NCBI GenBank assembly: GCA_017311185.1
Contig: JAESUZ010003490.1
Span: 1,984,001 to 2,048,000, forward strand
Origin: Proteles cristata cristata
Lineage: Eukaryota > Chordata > Mammalia > Carnivora > Hyaenidae
DNA: 64,000 nucleotides
Direction of reading: 5' to 3'
Shown: positions 46,336 through 57,366 of the stretch, one piece after another
Layout of the letters: each line of letters begins with the position of its first letter
How positions within the stretch are numbered: position 1 is the stretch's first letter
Made by a program: the position numbers and the translations under genes
The notes under the pieces: generated by a model
Seen by the model: only the letters and a program-made list of their open reading frames with translations
What the model was told of the DNA's origin: nothing
The model's database searches: none

Positions 46336-46561
46336 TAGGGGTTGGCATACTTTTTCTGTGAAGGGCCAGATAATAACTATTTTCAGTTTTGTGGCCCAGA
46401 TGGTCTCTCACAGCCATTCAGCTCTGCCACTGTAGCGTGAATGACAGCAGCCATAGACAGTATGAAAACAAATGGCTGTGGCTGTGTTCCAATAAAACTT
46501 TATTTACAAAAACCAGAAGGCTGCTGGGTTTGGCCCTCGGCCATAGTTTGCCGACCCCCTT
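46336..46561 (+). mobile_element. MER58-like hAT element, copy 2, full length
   Basis: Complete with both ends: aggggttggcatactttttc at the left and catagtttgccgaccccctt at the right form the terminal inverted repeats. Internal landmarks are gggccagataataactattt, gaatgacagcagccatagac and gttccaataaaactttattt. No coding capacity. Confidence 0.85.
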
Positions 46562-46619
46562 GTTTAGCTTTTTGCCTGGTAATAAGGGCATGAATTTTTA
46601 TACTCAGACTGTCTGATAT

Positions 46620-46830
46620 AAAATTCAAGTCACCCATTTAATAGCTCTGTAGCTTTGGACAGGTCACTTAATTTCTTTCTTCTTCAGTTTCTTTACCTGT
46701 AGAATAGAAATCAGGATGGGACTTACCCCATAGGCTTGTCATGCTTAAACGCACTAATACCTGTGTTCTAAGTTCTTAGCATTCTGCCAGAAACAGACTA
46801 AGTGTTTAATAAATGTTAGAAATAGTAGCT
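46620..46830 (+). mobile_element. MIR SINE
   Basis: Sense MIR: cacttaatttctttcttctt, cagtttctttacctgtagaa, ccataggcttgtcatgctta, and aagtgtttaataaatgttag at the 3' end. Confidence 0.88.
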
Positions 46831-46840
46831 GCTGTTATGT

Positions 46841-47090
46841 TTTTTTTTTTTTAAAGATGTGTTCCACTTTTTTTTTTTTTTTGATGTTTATTTATTTTTG
46901 AGAGACAGGGAGAAAAAGAGAGAACATGCACACAAGTTGGGGAGGGGCAAGGAGAGGGAGACAGAGGATCCAAAGCAGCCTTTGCAGTGAGAGTGCAAAG
47001 CCCGATGTGGGGCTCGAACTCACGAACCATGAGATCATGACCTGAGCTGAAGTTGGGTGCTTCATCGATGGAGCTACCCAGGTGTCCCTG
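46841..47090 (-). mobile_element. CAN-SINE, antisense
   Basis: Long T-rich antisense tail, cgaactcacgaaccatgaga, tcatgacctgagctgaagtt and a decayed head acccaggtgtccct. Flanks gctgctgttatgt (46828-46840) and gctgctgtaagttt (47091-47104) look like the target-site duplication. Confidence 0.93.
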
Positions 47091-47104
47091 GCTGCTGTAA
47101 GTTT

Positions 47105-47915
47105 TATCCTCTGAGACCCAGATTCAGCCTCTGGAATTGTCTCTCCTGTTCCGTCCCCACAATAGCCCCGACTTGTGTGCATCTGTGTGCACACACACGC
47201 TCACTTACTCCACAGGCTCTTCCATCTTTCCTCTGGGGGAACCAACCACTCAGTTTGTCCCGCCTCTTTGTGGGTAACACAAATTGAGGGGTCTTTCCTG
47301 GGTCCTCTCAGCCTAAAGACGGAGATTTCAGTGTCTTGTCATTTTTCTACCGCGTGCATCTCCAGTTTGGTCCAGCTACCCTGATGCTTCCGGTTTGTGG
47401 AACTGACTTCGAGTTATCCTGGCCTTGATGGAAAACGTTGAAGTGATTTGGGCCAGGAGAATTCTGGTTGGACCGTGCTGATGAACTCTTTAAACCAGTT
47501 TCAATAATTAAAGCCTTGTGGTGGGGGTAGGAGATACTGTCTGGAAATTGTCCCAATATCATTCGGCTGATGTTTGTTAAAAATATATTTATATATGTTG
47601 ATCTGCTAATCTGTTTATCAAGTTTATTTAGCCTCTTGAGAGAGCTTTTCACGTCCTCATTTAAGTTTTCTTTCCTTTTCCTTTACATGTGATTCTAATA
47701 AGCTTGGTTTGCTGGCTTTGAATTTATCGTGATTATTAAGGGATAGAAAGATGTTAATAAACTCAATGTAAAGAGGAGGGGAAAAAACCGTATAAAAACA
47801 AACAAGACTTCGATCTTTAAAAGTGCCATGTTGTGGGACCACTTAGTGCATGGAAATAGCCATCCTTCCTCATTAGATCCAGAAAGCGTCTTGTCTGGAG
47901 CCTCGTGCATCATTC
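47105..47915. other. Unique intronic sequence
   Basis: No recognised repeat or exon. Confidence 0.5.
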
Positions 47916-47917
47916 TC

Positions 47918-48095
47918 TGTTCATTGATTCATTCACCAGATCTTGATTATCTTCCGAATTGCAGGCACTGAGCTAGGAGCCAAGGGCGCACCCGTGAACG
48001 AAACAGACAAGGTCCCCTGCTCACATGTCACTTAAGTTTTAGGATGGGTTCGGGGAGGACCAGCCAAGAGCAAACAAGTAAATAAAAAATAATGA
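47918..48095 (-). mobile_element. L2 LINE 3' end fragment
   Basis: ttcattgattcattcaccag, gcaggcactgagctaggagc, cgtgaacgaaacagacaagg and gagcaaacaagtaaataaaa match antisense L2. Confidence 0.85.
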
Positions 48096-48244
48096 CAAAT
48101 TGTCTCATAAGGAAAAGAAACCAAGAACTGAGCGAACCCATAATGAGAACCGAGGTTTATCAAGAGTCAAACACGTGTACTCTCTTAGCCCTGAGTACAT
48201 GGTTCATCGCGCCAAGGTAGAGCTGGGTCTATTGACTCACCATG

Positions 48245-48310
48245 TGGCCCCAAGACTGGCCCAGTGCCTGGGGGTTGTTGGTGCTCAGCAAACAGTGGCA
48301 GAATGAATGG
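48245..48310 (+). mobile_element. L2 LINE 3' tip
   Basis: gcccagtgcctgggggttgt followed by tggtgctcagcaaacagtgg and agaatgaatg resembles the sense L2 terminus. Confidence 0.5.
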
Positions 48311-48484
48311 GTCCTCTGTATCAGAGGGCAGAGCTGTGCCTCTCATGGGAGAAGGAGTTTCAAATGGTAGAATTACAGGTTTTCTTTTTAAAAATGAGGC
48401 TTTAAGGGAATATGTTCCGTTATCGGGAACATTTCTTTAGGTGGAGCCCTTTATTCCCCTGAACCTGGGATAAAGGAGCTATTT

Positions 48485-48739
48485 ATTTATTTACTTTCTA
48501 AGATTTTATTTATTTACTTTTTTAAAAGATTTTATTTTTAAGCAATCTCTGCACTTAACATGGGGCCCAAACCTACAACCCCAAGATCAAGAGTCCTATA
48601 CTCCACCAACTGAGCCAACCAGTCAGGCATCCCTAAATTATTTTATTTTTAAGTAATCTCTCCATCCAACCTGGGGCTCGAACGCACAGCCTCAAGATCA
48701 AGAGTCACGTGCTGTATTGACTGAGCCAGTCAGGCACCC
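48485..48739 (-). mobile_element. Dimeric tRNA-Lys SINE, antisense
   Basis: Two short related monomers lie head to tail: on the minus strand the first is 48638-48739 and the second about 48525-48634, each with a tRNA-like part (acccaagatcaagagtc-type core, tgagccagtcaggcaccc head) and a T-rich antisense tail. They lack the long GA-rich body of the other SINEs. The pair as a whole is flanked by ataaaggagctattt (48470-48484) and ataaacgagccattt (48740-48754), two mismatches in 15, so it seems to have inserted as one unit. Confidence 0.8.
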
Positions 48740-48754
48740 ATAAACGAGCCATTT

Positions 48755-49317
48755 CTACCCTGTAGTAAAAGTTTCCTAGAACTGAAGGGACTTTCCTGGC
48801 AGGGAGGACCTGGCCAACACAGCCTTTCACAGAACAGGTAGTTCTCAGGTGGGTCTTGGTTAGAGGGTAGACCCCCAGCCTCCCTGGGAAAGGGATGGAA
48901 GAGAGATGGGTAAGAATGGGAGGTATCTTTTCATGTCTCATCATCTCCGCTGCTCTTCCTTCTATCTTTGGTCTTAGAAGAGCAGTGGAGCTGCCGATGT
49001 GAGGTATCAAATTGGGTCTGTGGTGGAATTCGTCTTGGCTCTTAGGTGTATGGATCTTCCCGGGGTGGGGACGCTAGGTGAGTGCTGGGCAGTTTCTTCC
49101 CTGACTCGTCGTTTTGTGATCATCCAGGCTGGGCAGTAAAAACAGCTTCATCAGCATTAAGCCAAAGCACAAACATCTCTGATGTTGGGAAATCTGGCTG
49201 TGGACAGAGAGGACTCGTTTTGGGGTATCTTTTATCCCCTCTTGAAAGAACAGAGGGATGCCATTGGCGTATATTGCCAGGCATTTGGAAATTGTCTGGG
49301 TCATGGGATGGAGTTGA
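48755..49317. other. Unique intronic sequence
   Basis: No recognised repeat or exon. Confidence 0.5.
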
Positions 49318-49530
49318 ATGATTCTGGACTTTGTACTCAGGTAGACCCAAGCTGGATTCTGGATGCCACCATTGGCTGTTAGCGTTGCAACCTTGGGCTA
49401 AGTGATTTTGCTCTGTTGAGCCTCATTTCCTGTCTGTGAAGTGGGCATACAGTTTTATTTCCAGGGGTGCTGTGAGACTAAGAAGAGACAAGTTTGCCCA
49501 GTGTCTGTCACCTGGGTGTTCATTAATAAT
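49318..49530 (+). mobile_element. MIR SINE
   Basis: Sense MIR: accttgggctaagtgatttt, gagcctcatttcctgtctgt, gaagtgggcatacag, gtgctgtgagactaagaaga, gcccagtgtctgtcacctgg. Nearly full length. Confidence 0.85.
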
Positions 49531-49562
49531 GTCTCCTCCCTGCATTCATCCCTTCCCTCCAC

Positions 49563-49631
49563 ATGCGCGCGTGCACGCACACGCACACACACACGCACAC
49601 ACACGCACATACACACACACACACACACACC
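49563..49631. repeat. Alternating CG/CA-rich microsatellite
   Basis: gcgcgcgtgcacgcacacgc runs into CA repeats with CG and CAT interruptions. CG/CA alternation favours Z-DNA more strongly than pure CA. Confidence 0.93.
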
Positions 49632-49756
49632 CCTGTGTGTCTGAAGTCCCAAACTGCTGACTTCCACCAGATTTATCCCCCTCCTATAAATTCCCTACAG
49701 TAATTTGTATGATACCCTTCCTATGTGCCCAGTGGATGTTTTTGAATTTCTTTTCT

Positions 49757-49935
49757 TTTATTTTTTTTAAGATTATTTATTTTGAGAGAGAGAAACAGAG
49801 AGAGAATCCACAGCAGGCTTCTCATCGTCAGCACAGAGCCAACGCGGGGCTCGAACTCATGAACTATTGAGACCATGACCTGAGCCAAAATCAAGAGTTG
49901 GATGCTTGCCCCATGGAGCCACCCAGGCCTCCCCT
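49757..49935 (-). mobile_element. CAN-SINE, antisense
   Basis: Shortened GA-rich body, gccaacgcggggctcgaact, gagaccatgacctgagccaa and head gccacccaggcctcccc. Confidence 0.93.
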
Positions 49936-50439
49936 GGGTTTGAGCTTCTAGGGAACTTGTATCTGGCCCCTCCCAGCCTCTGCCCCATGCCTCTGCGACC
50001 ATCAATTCTGTGACAAATCCTAAACCAAAGAAGTCCTGCATCGAAGATCCTGCTAGATTTAGCCCAGCTGGAGCTACTGTTGGGGGAGGCCAATGGGAGG
50101 ATTTGGCTTTTTTTCCTCTTATGCTAATGAAGTGAATATGGCAAGGAGTCACAATATTTTCTTTCCAGGCAAAGAGATGTTGTTGTAGGAGAAACAGCAT
50201 GCCGGGGAAGCAAATGCGATCTTACTGGATTCTCTCAAGGGAGGAATAGGACAAATTGTCAGCTTCTGTTGAGAAGATAATGCTCTCGCTATGATAAATG
50301 CCAAGTTTCTATTGAAAACCACCATCTTAATGGTGGCGTCCCCAAGCCCTCGGAGCATGCCTGGCAGCAGAGGCCGGCGATGCAGGAAGCAGATATTTGT
50401 AGGGGGTTTGTTTGTTTGCAGTGAGAAATCAGTTTAAAG
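49936..50439. other. Unique intronic sequence
   Basis: No recognised repeat or exon. Confidence 0.5.
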
Positions 50440-50700
50440 CAAATGAGACAGCGCATTAAAAATGTTCTTTTAAGGCAGCTTTATGGAGCTCACTGGAGCG
50501 CTCCAGTGCGGCCTGCACTTAAAACACACCTATGGGGAGACGTCCACCCTCAATAAATATTTCTTGCATATGACTCAGATTAAAGGAGCACATGGGACTG
50601 GAAAGCCGCCTAAAATAATTTCCCCTCCCATAGGAAGGAGCCGCCGTAATTCACTTGCAAGTTGTTTCAAAAGGCCTATTTGATAGAAATTTCTGCCTTC
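50440..50700. promoter_or_regulatory. Candidate conserved element with an 18-bp perfect palindrome
   Basis: Repeat-free. Holds the perfect palindrome CACTGGAGCGCTCCAGTG at 50491-50508, a MEF2/CArG-like cctaaaataatttcc, and ccgccgtaattcacttgcaa. The mixture of CpG and AT-rich words suggests a regulatory element; no protein binding is known to me for the palindrome. Confidence 0.3.
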
Positions 50701-52176
50701 TCATGGACTGGGATTTTTCTAGCGCTGTCTGTGTGTAACATCCCTTCTTGACAAGGGCATGTCTGGTTGTATTTAATTGAATGCCACTTCCTTGAAGGGC
50801 TTCTCACTGTTTGGTTGTGGCCTTGTGAGGGGTGCTTTATGCTCATTCCTCTTAGTCTCTTCATGGTAGCTGGGCTGTGCTCAGGGAGACCTTTGTGGTG
50901 TGGGGCCGGGTTGTGGATGGCTGAACAGTACCTTCAGGGGTGCTAAGAATGCAGAGCCAGGGCGGGCTGGGGACCTTGGAACCAGCTGGAAGGGGAGGAA
51001 AGTGGTCTCTGTCGGCTGTTACTGAAGAGTCCTGAGGTTGTCCTTGCTTGTCCACCGGAGGTGGTGATGCCTGTCTGGCCACCCAGATATTCAGTAACCC
51101 CCATCTGGAGTGCCTGCTGGGTATTCCACACTGTGCTGGGTTCGTGGAGATCAGTGAGGCAGGGTCCTTGCCCATGAGGAGAACAGAGGCAAAGAGTAGG
51201 GATGCTGGTAAAGAGAAGCGCAGTGCAGTGAGGGGAGGCCAGGAGCCTGCAGGGATGCGGCTAGCTGTCACTGATCTCCTCTGTGTCTCCCACGCCCGAC
51301 AGCTGCCATCTTGCCTATTCCATGACAGTGACCTTTGAAGGTGGGTCATGTCTTCTTTTGCTTCGACACCAACCTGAGTGTTGACCTGGGAAAAGTGCTC
51401 GACAGACATGCCGGGTTCCATCAGAGTTGGCCCAGAGGAGGAGGGAGGAGCCCATGGTGTGTCTTACCCCGGATACAGCAGCCCTAACTGGGCCCACTTT
51501 GGAAAGAAACAAATGGAGAATGCTCACATCAATAGACCTTGAAATAGTGAGTTTGACTTTGTCATCAGCTGGAGAGCAGAGAGGGAGACAGAGTTCAAAT
51601 CGGATGTCTGCAGGCTCCTTGCCCAAATATATTAACTGCCGAGGATATGGCCTGGGATCCTAAAGACTCTCCTCTCTTTGCCAAGTTCACAGTTCCTCTC
51701 TGAGATCTCATTCCCTCAACCCCACCAGAAACTACAACCCAAGATAGTTTGTTTGACCCATGGGTGGGGCAGTGGACATGATTTTTTCAGTGCTGGAGTA
51801 CTTCAGAGAACATTAGTCAGGCTGTCTCAGTTATATTCAGTCTCATTATTGCTTCCCAGATGCATTTAACCTGGGCCCTGCTGGTGAACGGATTTGGCGG
51901 CCCAAGGAAATTGACAAAGATGACCCTGTAGATGCGCCTAGGACAAAATGATAGCCGAAGTTAGTGGTTTTCTGCAAAAATCCTAGCTTGTAACCTCCAG
52001 AGGGAAAGTTTGTGTAGTGTTCTAAATCAAGTGTGTTCATTTCAGATACCTTTTTTTTTTTAAGGCAACAAAAAGAAATGGCATTTTTATCTGTGTTGAG
52101 TCCTTCTGGTCTCAAGAGCTCATAGTCGCACATTCTTATTCATATTCTCAATCCTGGTACCAGGCTTATGCAGAAG
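50701..52176. other. Unique intronic sequence with a possible L2 remnant
   Basis: At 51088-51190 'atattcagtaacccccatct', 'tattccacactgtgctgggt' and 'ggcagggtccttgcccatga' weakly follow antisense L2. A 186-codon minus-strand frame at 50861-51421 overlaps it and has no family resemblance. Confidence 0.45.
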
Positions 52177-52397
52177 AGGGGTTGACAAATTGTAAAGGGC
52201 CAGATAGTAAATATTTTAGAATCTGTGGGCCATATGGCCTCTGTCCCAACTACTCAGTTCTGCCATTGTAGCACAAAAGCAGCCATAGACAACTTGTAAA
52301 TGAGGGAGTGTTGGCTGTGTTCCAATAAAACTTTATTTACACAAACAGGCAAGGGGCTGGGTTTGGCTTGTGGGGCCATAAGTTGCTGTCTCCTGCT
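52177..52397 (+). mobile_element. MER58-like hAT element, copy 3
   Basis: agaggggttgacaaattgta, gggccagatagtaaatattt, agcacaaaagcagccataga, gttccaataaaactttattt and ccataagttgctgtctcctg follow the same consensus as copies 1 and 2. Ends are slightly eroded. Confidence 0.82.
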
Positions 52398-52999
52398 GTA
52401 CACATTCCCAGTCTCTAACTTGAGTCTCACAGGAAGTGAGGATTCCATATGACTGTGGATATGTTTAGGGTCAGTCATAAACTGATTTGGATACTCCTTG
52501 GGAAGAATGGCCCTTTCGGTGTAGACGTGTATCGGAAAGGTACATGGTATGGTTTCATGCTCACCTGCCTGTCCATTTAGAAAAGTTCAGGAAAGTGAGT
52601 AGCCGCAAATATATGGTCAATCAGAGAGGGTAGGCACGCCAGGACCGTTATGGTGGACGGGCAAGAAGTGATCCTGGGGTCTTGCTTTTCCTTGGGTGGT
52701 AAGCGTTGCTGCTCAGTGCTCCATGTGGCTGTAACAGCCGCAGGCTAGAGGATTCCGTCTGTGTGTGCAAAGGCCTGCTCATCTTGCACCGCTTGTCTGA
52801 CCACATTCCTGAATGTGGAAGGTCAAAATGGAAACTTGCGTTCAGCTCCATGGTGCAGATCCTTTCCTCTGCTAACTCGACGTCCATGAGCTGAGAATTT
52901 GGTTATAATCATTTTTCTAAAAGAAGAAAAAAAACCTGCATCCACATGGATTAATTTGCAGTCCTTAGCTCTGTAAAAACCCGGTGACATTGACGTGTT
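52398..52999. other. Unique intronic sequence
   Basis: No recognised repeat or exon. Confidence 0.5.
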
Positions 53000-53240
53000 G
53001 ATGAAACTGTGGAAATTAACACTTGGAAATTTTTATATAAAACCTGCTTTGAAATTTCAGCTAAACATTCGCACACTAAAGAGCGCTATATATTTATACC
53101 TGAAAAACTCAATTTGATGCAAGCTGCTTATTTCTCCATTGTGGTCACGTGGGCTGAGGTTCTTGGTATGAAATGTAATTTACACAAATTAGTCCAAGGC
53201 AGGTAGAGTGTGAAATTAAATTGATGCCTTGATTTCTGTA
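53000..53240. promoter_or_regulatory. Candidate conserved non-coding element
   Basis: AT-rich, repeat-free: ggaaattaacacttggaaat, agagcgctatatatttatac, ggtcacgtgggctgagg (with an E-box CACGTG) and gtaatttacacaaattag. Inferred from composition only. Confidence 0.28.
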
Positions 53241-55595
53241 TTCTCTGGTAAGTGTTTTTCTGGAAATTTGTCATTTCTGTCCTAGGAACTCTGAAGTATG
53301 GGTGGTGTTTTTTTTTTTTGTTTGTTTTTTTTTTTTAACAGAGCAAAGAAGTCCTTATTGGCTGAGGACACGAAACAACCTTAATTACAGGGTAGAGAGG
53401 CATGTTGCATTTTGTTTTGTGGCTAAATATTAGAGTAAGTCCAAATTGGGCTACTAATATATGTAGAGAACTCAGATTTAACATGCCTGTTATATTTTTC
53501 AACTACCTGGACCAATCCATTGAATTTCTTCCACTACAACTAAACTAGTTTGCTCTAAGCCATGTGGACATGGAAAGGGGGTGGGAGATTCTTTAACGGA
53601 TGAGAAAACTAAAACTCTGGAGTAACATTGGGACCTCGGTCATGTCGCCCCAGGGCACCCTGGGTCCTGGCCGGCCTGCCTTGTGTCACTGAGGTTCAGC
53701 CGCTGCCTCTCTCGGGCGGGGGGCCGTTGTCCGTATTTGGTGTTCTTGCCTCAGCAACCGTAGCAAGAATGAGTCAAGTATGAGGTGTCCAGTTCAACTT
53801 TGACCAAGAGGAAGGAGAATCCCCACGTGTTCGGAAGTGATTCCCAAGGCCAGCTGAGAGGCTGCATTAGAGCGTTTGAACAAAGGCAACGTGATTTGAC
53901 TTTACCTCAGCAGTAGAACATCAGCCCAGGACTGAGCCTGTCCGCAAAGTCTTCCTCGGCTGACAGGGGTCTAGGATGTCTGCAGTTGGTTTCCTCTACA
54001 AGAGTAGCCCCCAGCAAGGTAGACCGCGGTCGGCCCTGCTGACTTTGGAGTGAATCATTTCTGCCAAATAACTAGCGGCTGATGCTCAGGGCACTCCGGA
54101 AAATGAATTATGGGCTCTCATGATTTTTATTTGTCCATGGTGGCATGGGTGGTATTTATCTCTCTTGTCCCCAGTCTCTCCACCCCCCCTCCTTCCAGAG
54201 CCTTTGTCTCCATCTGAGTCAGCATGACATGGTTTGAAAATTGCCTGTTTGCCTTTTAATGATGATTAATGTCCATAGCCATGTTTCAAATTTAGGATCT
54301 CTTGAAGAGTCTCCGAGACCGTTACCAAGAGCAACCTGCTGAGGGAGTTGAATGTGCAGAGTGTGGTAATTCTGCCTGGATTAGAAGCCGCCTCGATTTC
54401 TCCATCTTCCCTGCGGCACCTTGTGGACCCTTCTGGGGTCTCGAGCGCAAAGAGCCGAGAGCGGGAGCAGGGTGGGCAGGCCCCCGTCTGGTCAGTTTGG
54501 ATGAGTGCCTCACCGTGGGGTGTCTGGAAGGGCCACTTCTTCTTGCCCCTCCCTCCCTCCCTGCCCCCAAATCAGAGAGGCCAACGAGGAGCTAAATTTC
54601 CTCCCCAGCAGGTGCCTGTCATCTATCTGAAGATAGTTGCCAACATCTGGCACAATTGCCTCCGCAAACGCAGTAACAAGGCGGCCTGCGGTTCAGGCAC
54701 AGGAGCGAGCGGCGCGGCTTTAATGATAACAAGCTGTCGGCCTCCCCTCTGAGATGAATCCACCTCACAGATGTTTGTCTAGTTTTGGCAATCGTATCGC
54801 ACTATAGCTTTGGTGATTATGCTCAACTGGAGACTATTACAATAAAAGAAGTTTGAACTTGTTCCATTTTTACATCCCACCCCCTTCTCCCCTGTTCTGA
54901 GGTATAATTTATATCGGTGGCTGTAATATTGGTTCCATTACGGAGGCCTCTTTAGTTTTTATGATGTCGGTGGGGCTGCAGCTTATAGCTGGCTTCCTCT
55001 CCAGGTTAATGAGTTTTAGTTACATCAACGCTTTTAATGTCCTCACCTTAACAGCCCCGAGGTGGTCCTTCTCACCTTCTGTTGGAGTGCACGTGGACGT
55101 GCGATTGCTCTGACTTGGTGTCTCCACTCGTACGTCTACGTGGGGAGTGGACGTGGGTCATGTGGGAGGCTTGGTGCATGTGCAGGACAGTGAATGGATG
55201 CGAAGGAGAGGCTGCAGTAGGAGACAAGGCCTGGACACATAGAACCTTCTAGATCCTTGTTGGCTTTCCCCTCTCCTCTCCTTCCACATTCATTCTTCTT
55301 CTGTTCCTCCTCCTCTTCCCTGTAAGGAGGCACAGTATGCTTTTACTAAAACAAGCAATTCACAAAATAAATAGAACAGACGAAAATCACAGGTTGGTGA
55401 AATGGTGTGTGGAGGCCCGTTGGGCAGTTACTGCTGCAGTGTTCCAGATTTTGGGCTTTACTGTTACACGGTGGCTTAATATTTAATATTGTTTAATATT
55501 AGACACATTTGCTATTAGAGCTCTATATATGAAAGCTTGAAGGAACAATCAAGGTCAAAGTTAGTGATAGCAGATACTACATATTCTTCTTAACA
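53241..55595. other. Unique intronic sequence
   Basis: T-rich run at 53309-53337 and nothing else recognised in 2.3 kb. The part at 54760-54990 is AT-rich and may hold conserved sequence. Confidence 0.45.
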
Positions 55596-55597
55596 GC

Positions 55598-55760
55598 TAT
55601 CATTAATTGGGTCTTGGTTGTGTACTAGTCACTTTGCTGATTGCTTTTATTAATATATAAATATATAATGCCTACACTGCTCCTGCCACATAGGCATTCT
55701 TTCTTCTGTTGTCACTGATGAGGAAAATGAGGCTCAGGGGCATGAGGGTACGTGCTCAAT
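55598..55760 (-). mobile_element. MIR SINE fragment
   Basis: gtgtactagtcactttgctg, ctgatgaggaaaatgaggct and aggggcatgagggtacgtgc follow antisense MIR order; an AT-rich insert (tattaatatataaatatata) sits in the middle. Confidence 0.75.
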
Positions 55761-56437
55761 AGCACAAAGAGGCCAAGGGACAAAGGGAGCTCCTGGTCTA
55801 GGGCCAGCCCACTCCAGGCCCATGCTCATTCTCCTGTGGTCATTGTCATCATGAAAGCTGCTTGCTGCGTGAATTGATGTCATGGAAAAAATCTGCCCGT
55901 CAGAGAGGCGGTGCATTGTATAAATCAGTACAAGGTAAATCACCATCATCACTTGACATTTAAGCCTTTTTTTGCTTTAATTTGGATATTACTTTGTCAA
56001 AGATTAGGAAACGTAGTTTTGGCAAGGTGTTATTTTTGGCCTTGGGCTTACGGTGGGTGAGTCAGCTTGGCTGTGGATGTATCATTGGCGGCAGGACATC
56101 ACGTGTTTGTTTCCTCGGCCAGAAATAGATACTGGTGTCCGTGCTGGCGACACCCGTACTGGGCACTTGTGTAGGACCCGTCCGTGAGGCACCCCTGGAC
56201 AGGACGCTGTTCTGTACGCAGTTCTTAAAGAGTGTGGGTTTGAGTCTGACAGAGAGAGAGAAAGCTTACCCTGAAAAATTAAAATAGAGTGATCTTTTGC
56301 GACATATACCAAAGTAAAAACCATTGGGTGACTCATGGACAGTCATGGCTCTCAGAAATGGCCAACAGCATGGAGCTTGAAATCCATCAGATTACTGAAG
56401 ACTTGAGGACACTCTTTGCCATCGGAGTTGGCTTCTG
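55761..56437. other. Unique intronic sequence
   Basis: No recognised repeat or exon. Confidence 0.5.
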
Positions 56438-56450
56438 AGTATACACTTTT

Positions 56451-56675
56451 TTTTATTTTTTATTTTTTAATGTTTTATTTATTTTTGAGAGAAAAAGAGG
56501 CAGCGTGAGCAGGAGAGGGACAGAGAGAGAGGGAGACACAGAATCCGAAGACAGGCTCCAGGCTCTGAGCTAGCTGTCAGCACAGAGCCCGACGCGGGGC
56601 TCGAACCCACGAACTGTGAGATCATGACCTGAGCCAAAGCCAGACACTCAACTGACTGAGCCACCCAGGCGCCCC
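56451..56675 (-). mobile_element. CAN-SINE, antisense, young
   Basis: Complete cat-type element: gagcccgacgcggggctcga, cgaactgtgagatcatgacc, gccacccaggcgcccc. Flanks agtatacactttt (56438-56450) and agtacacactttt (56679-56691) are the target-site duplication with one mismatch. Confidence 0.97.
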
Positions 56676-56709
56676 ATAAGTACACACTTTTAACCCAGCC
56701 TGTGCAAGG

Positions 56710-56870
56710 TATTAGAAAAAGCTCTGTGCAGAAATTTTAAAACCTACCTACCCGTCCTTTCTGTGATCTTGGGTATCATTTACCTTCTCCGGGCCTTGGC
56801 CATCTCTTCTGTAAAATTTGTACTAAACGGCATTTTGAATCTGTTCCAGCCCTAGAGCTGTATTCTCTCG
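56710..56870 (+). mobile_element. MIR-type SINE fragment
   Basis: gtgatcttgggtatcattta, ccttctccgggccttggcca and tctcttctgtaaaatttgta fit sense MIR. Confidence 0.6.
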
Positions 56871-57360
56871 GCTGGGACATACCCATGACTTTCCACGATT
56901 GAAGTGTCTGTTTTATGCATGACCGTGACTAGCTTCCTTTTGTGTCTAATCTAGATCCAGGTTGTCTGAGGTTAGGTCAAATCAAGCAGAATTGACCATC
57001 GAGGGTAGTTTGTTAACTTGGCATCTTCTCTCCTTCAGTTTCCCTCCCTCAGCACCGGTCACCTGTGCCCAGGCGTCAACTGTAAAATTTTTCATGCCCA
57101 CCCTGTGGTCTCCATCCTCTCCTGCCTGCCCTGCCATACCAGATTCGTTCCTACTCTGCAGCGCCAGAGCCAAACCACTAAAATGCAGCAAAGGCATGTG
57201 GTGTGGCTTTTTCCAGTTTTTTCTCTTGTGGTAGTTACAATATTATTAAAAATCCATTAAATTTTAATGTACCCTATAAAATATGTGCTCTTGTGAAAGC
57301 AAGCACAGATAATTATTTCTGATGAATAAACCAAGAGGACAAGTATGTATGAAGTTCATG
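56871..57360. other. Unique intronic sequence
   Basis: No recognised repeat or exon. Confidence 0.5.
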
Positions 57361-57366
57361 CAGCAG

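Noticed and set aside
49563..49660. CRISPR-like array or other prokaryotic features
   Set aside because: All regularly spaced repeats in the window are simple microsatellites; the DNA is plainly mammalian.
50861..51421. 186-codon minus-strand open frame
   Set aside because: It overlaps a possible L2 remnant and lacks any recognisable domain.
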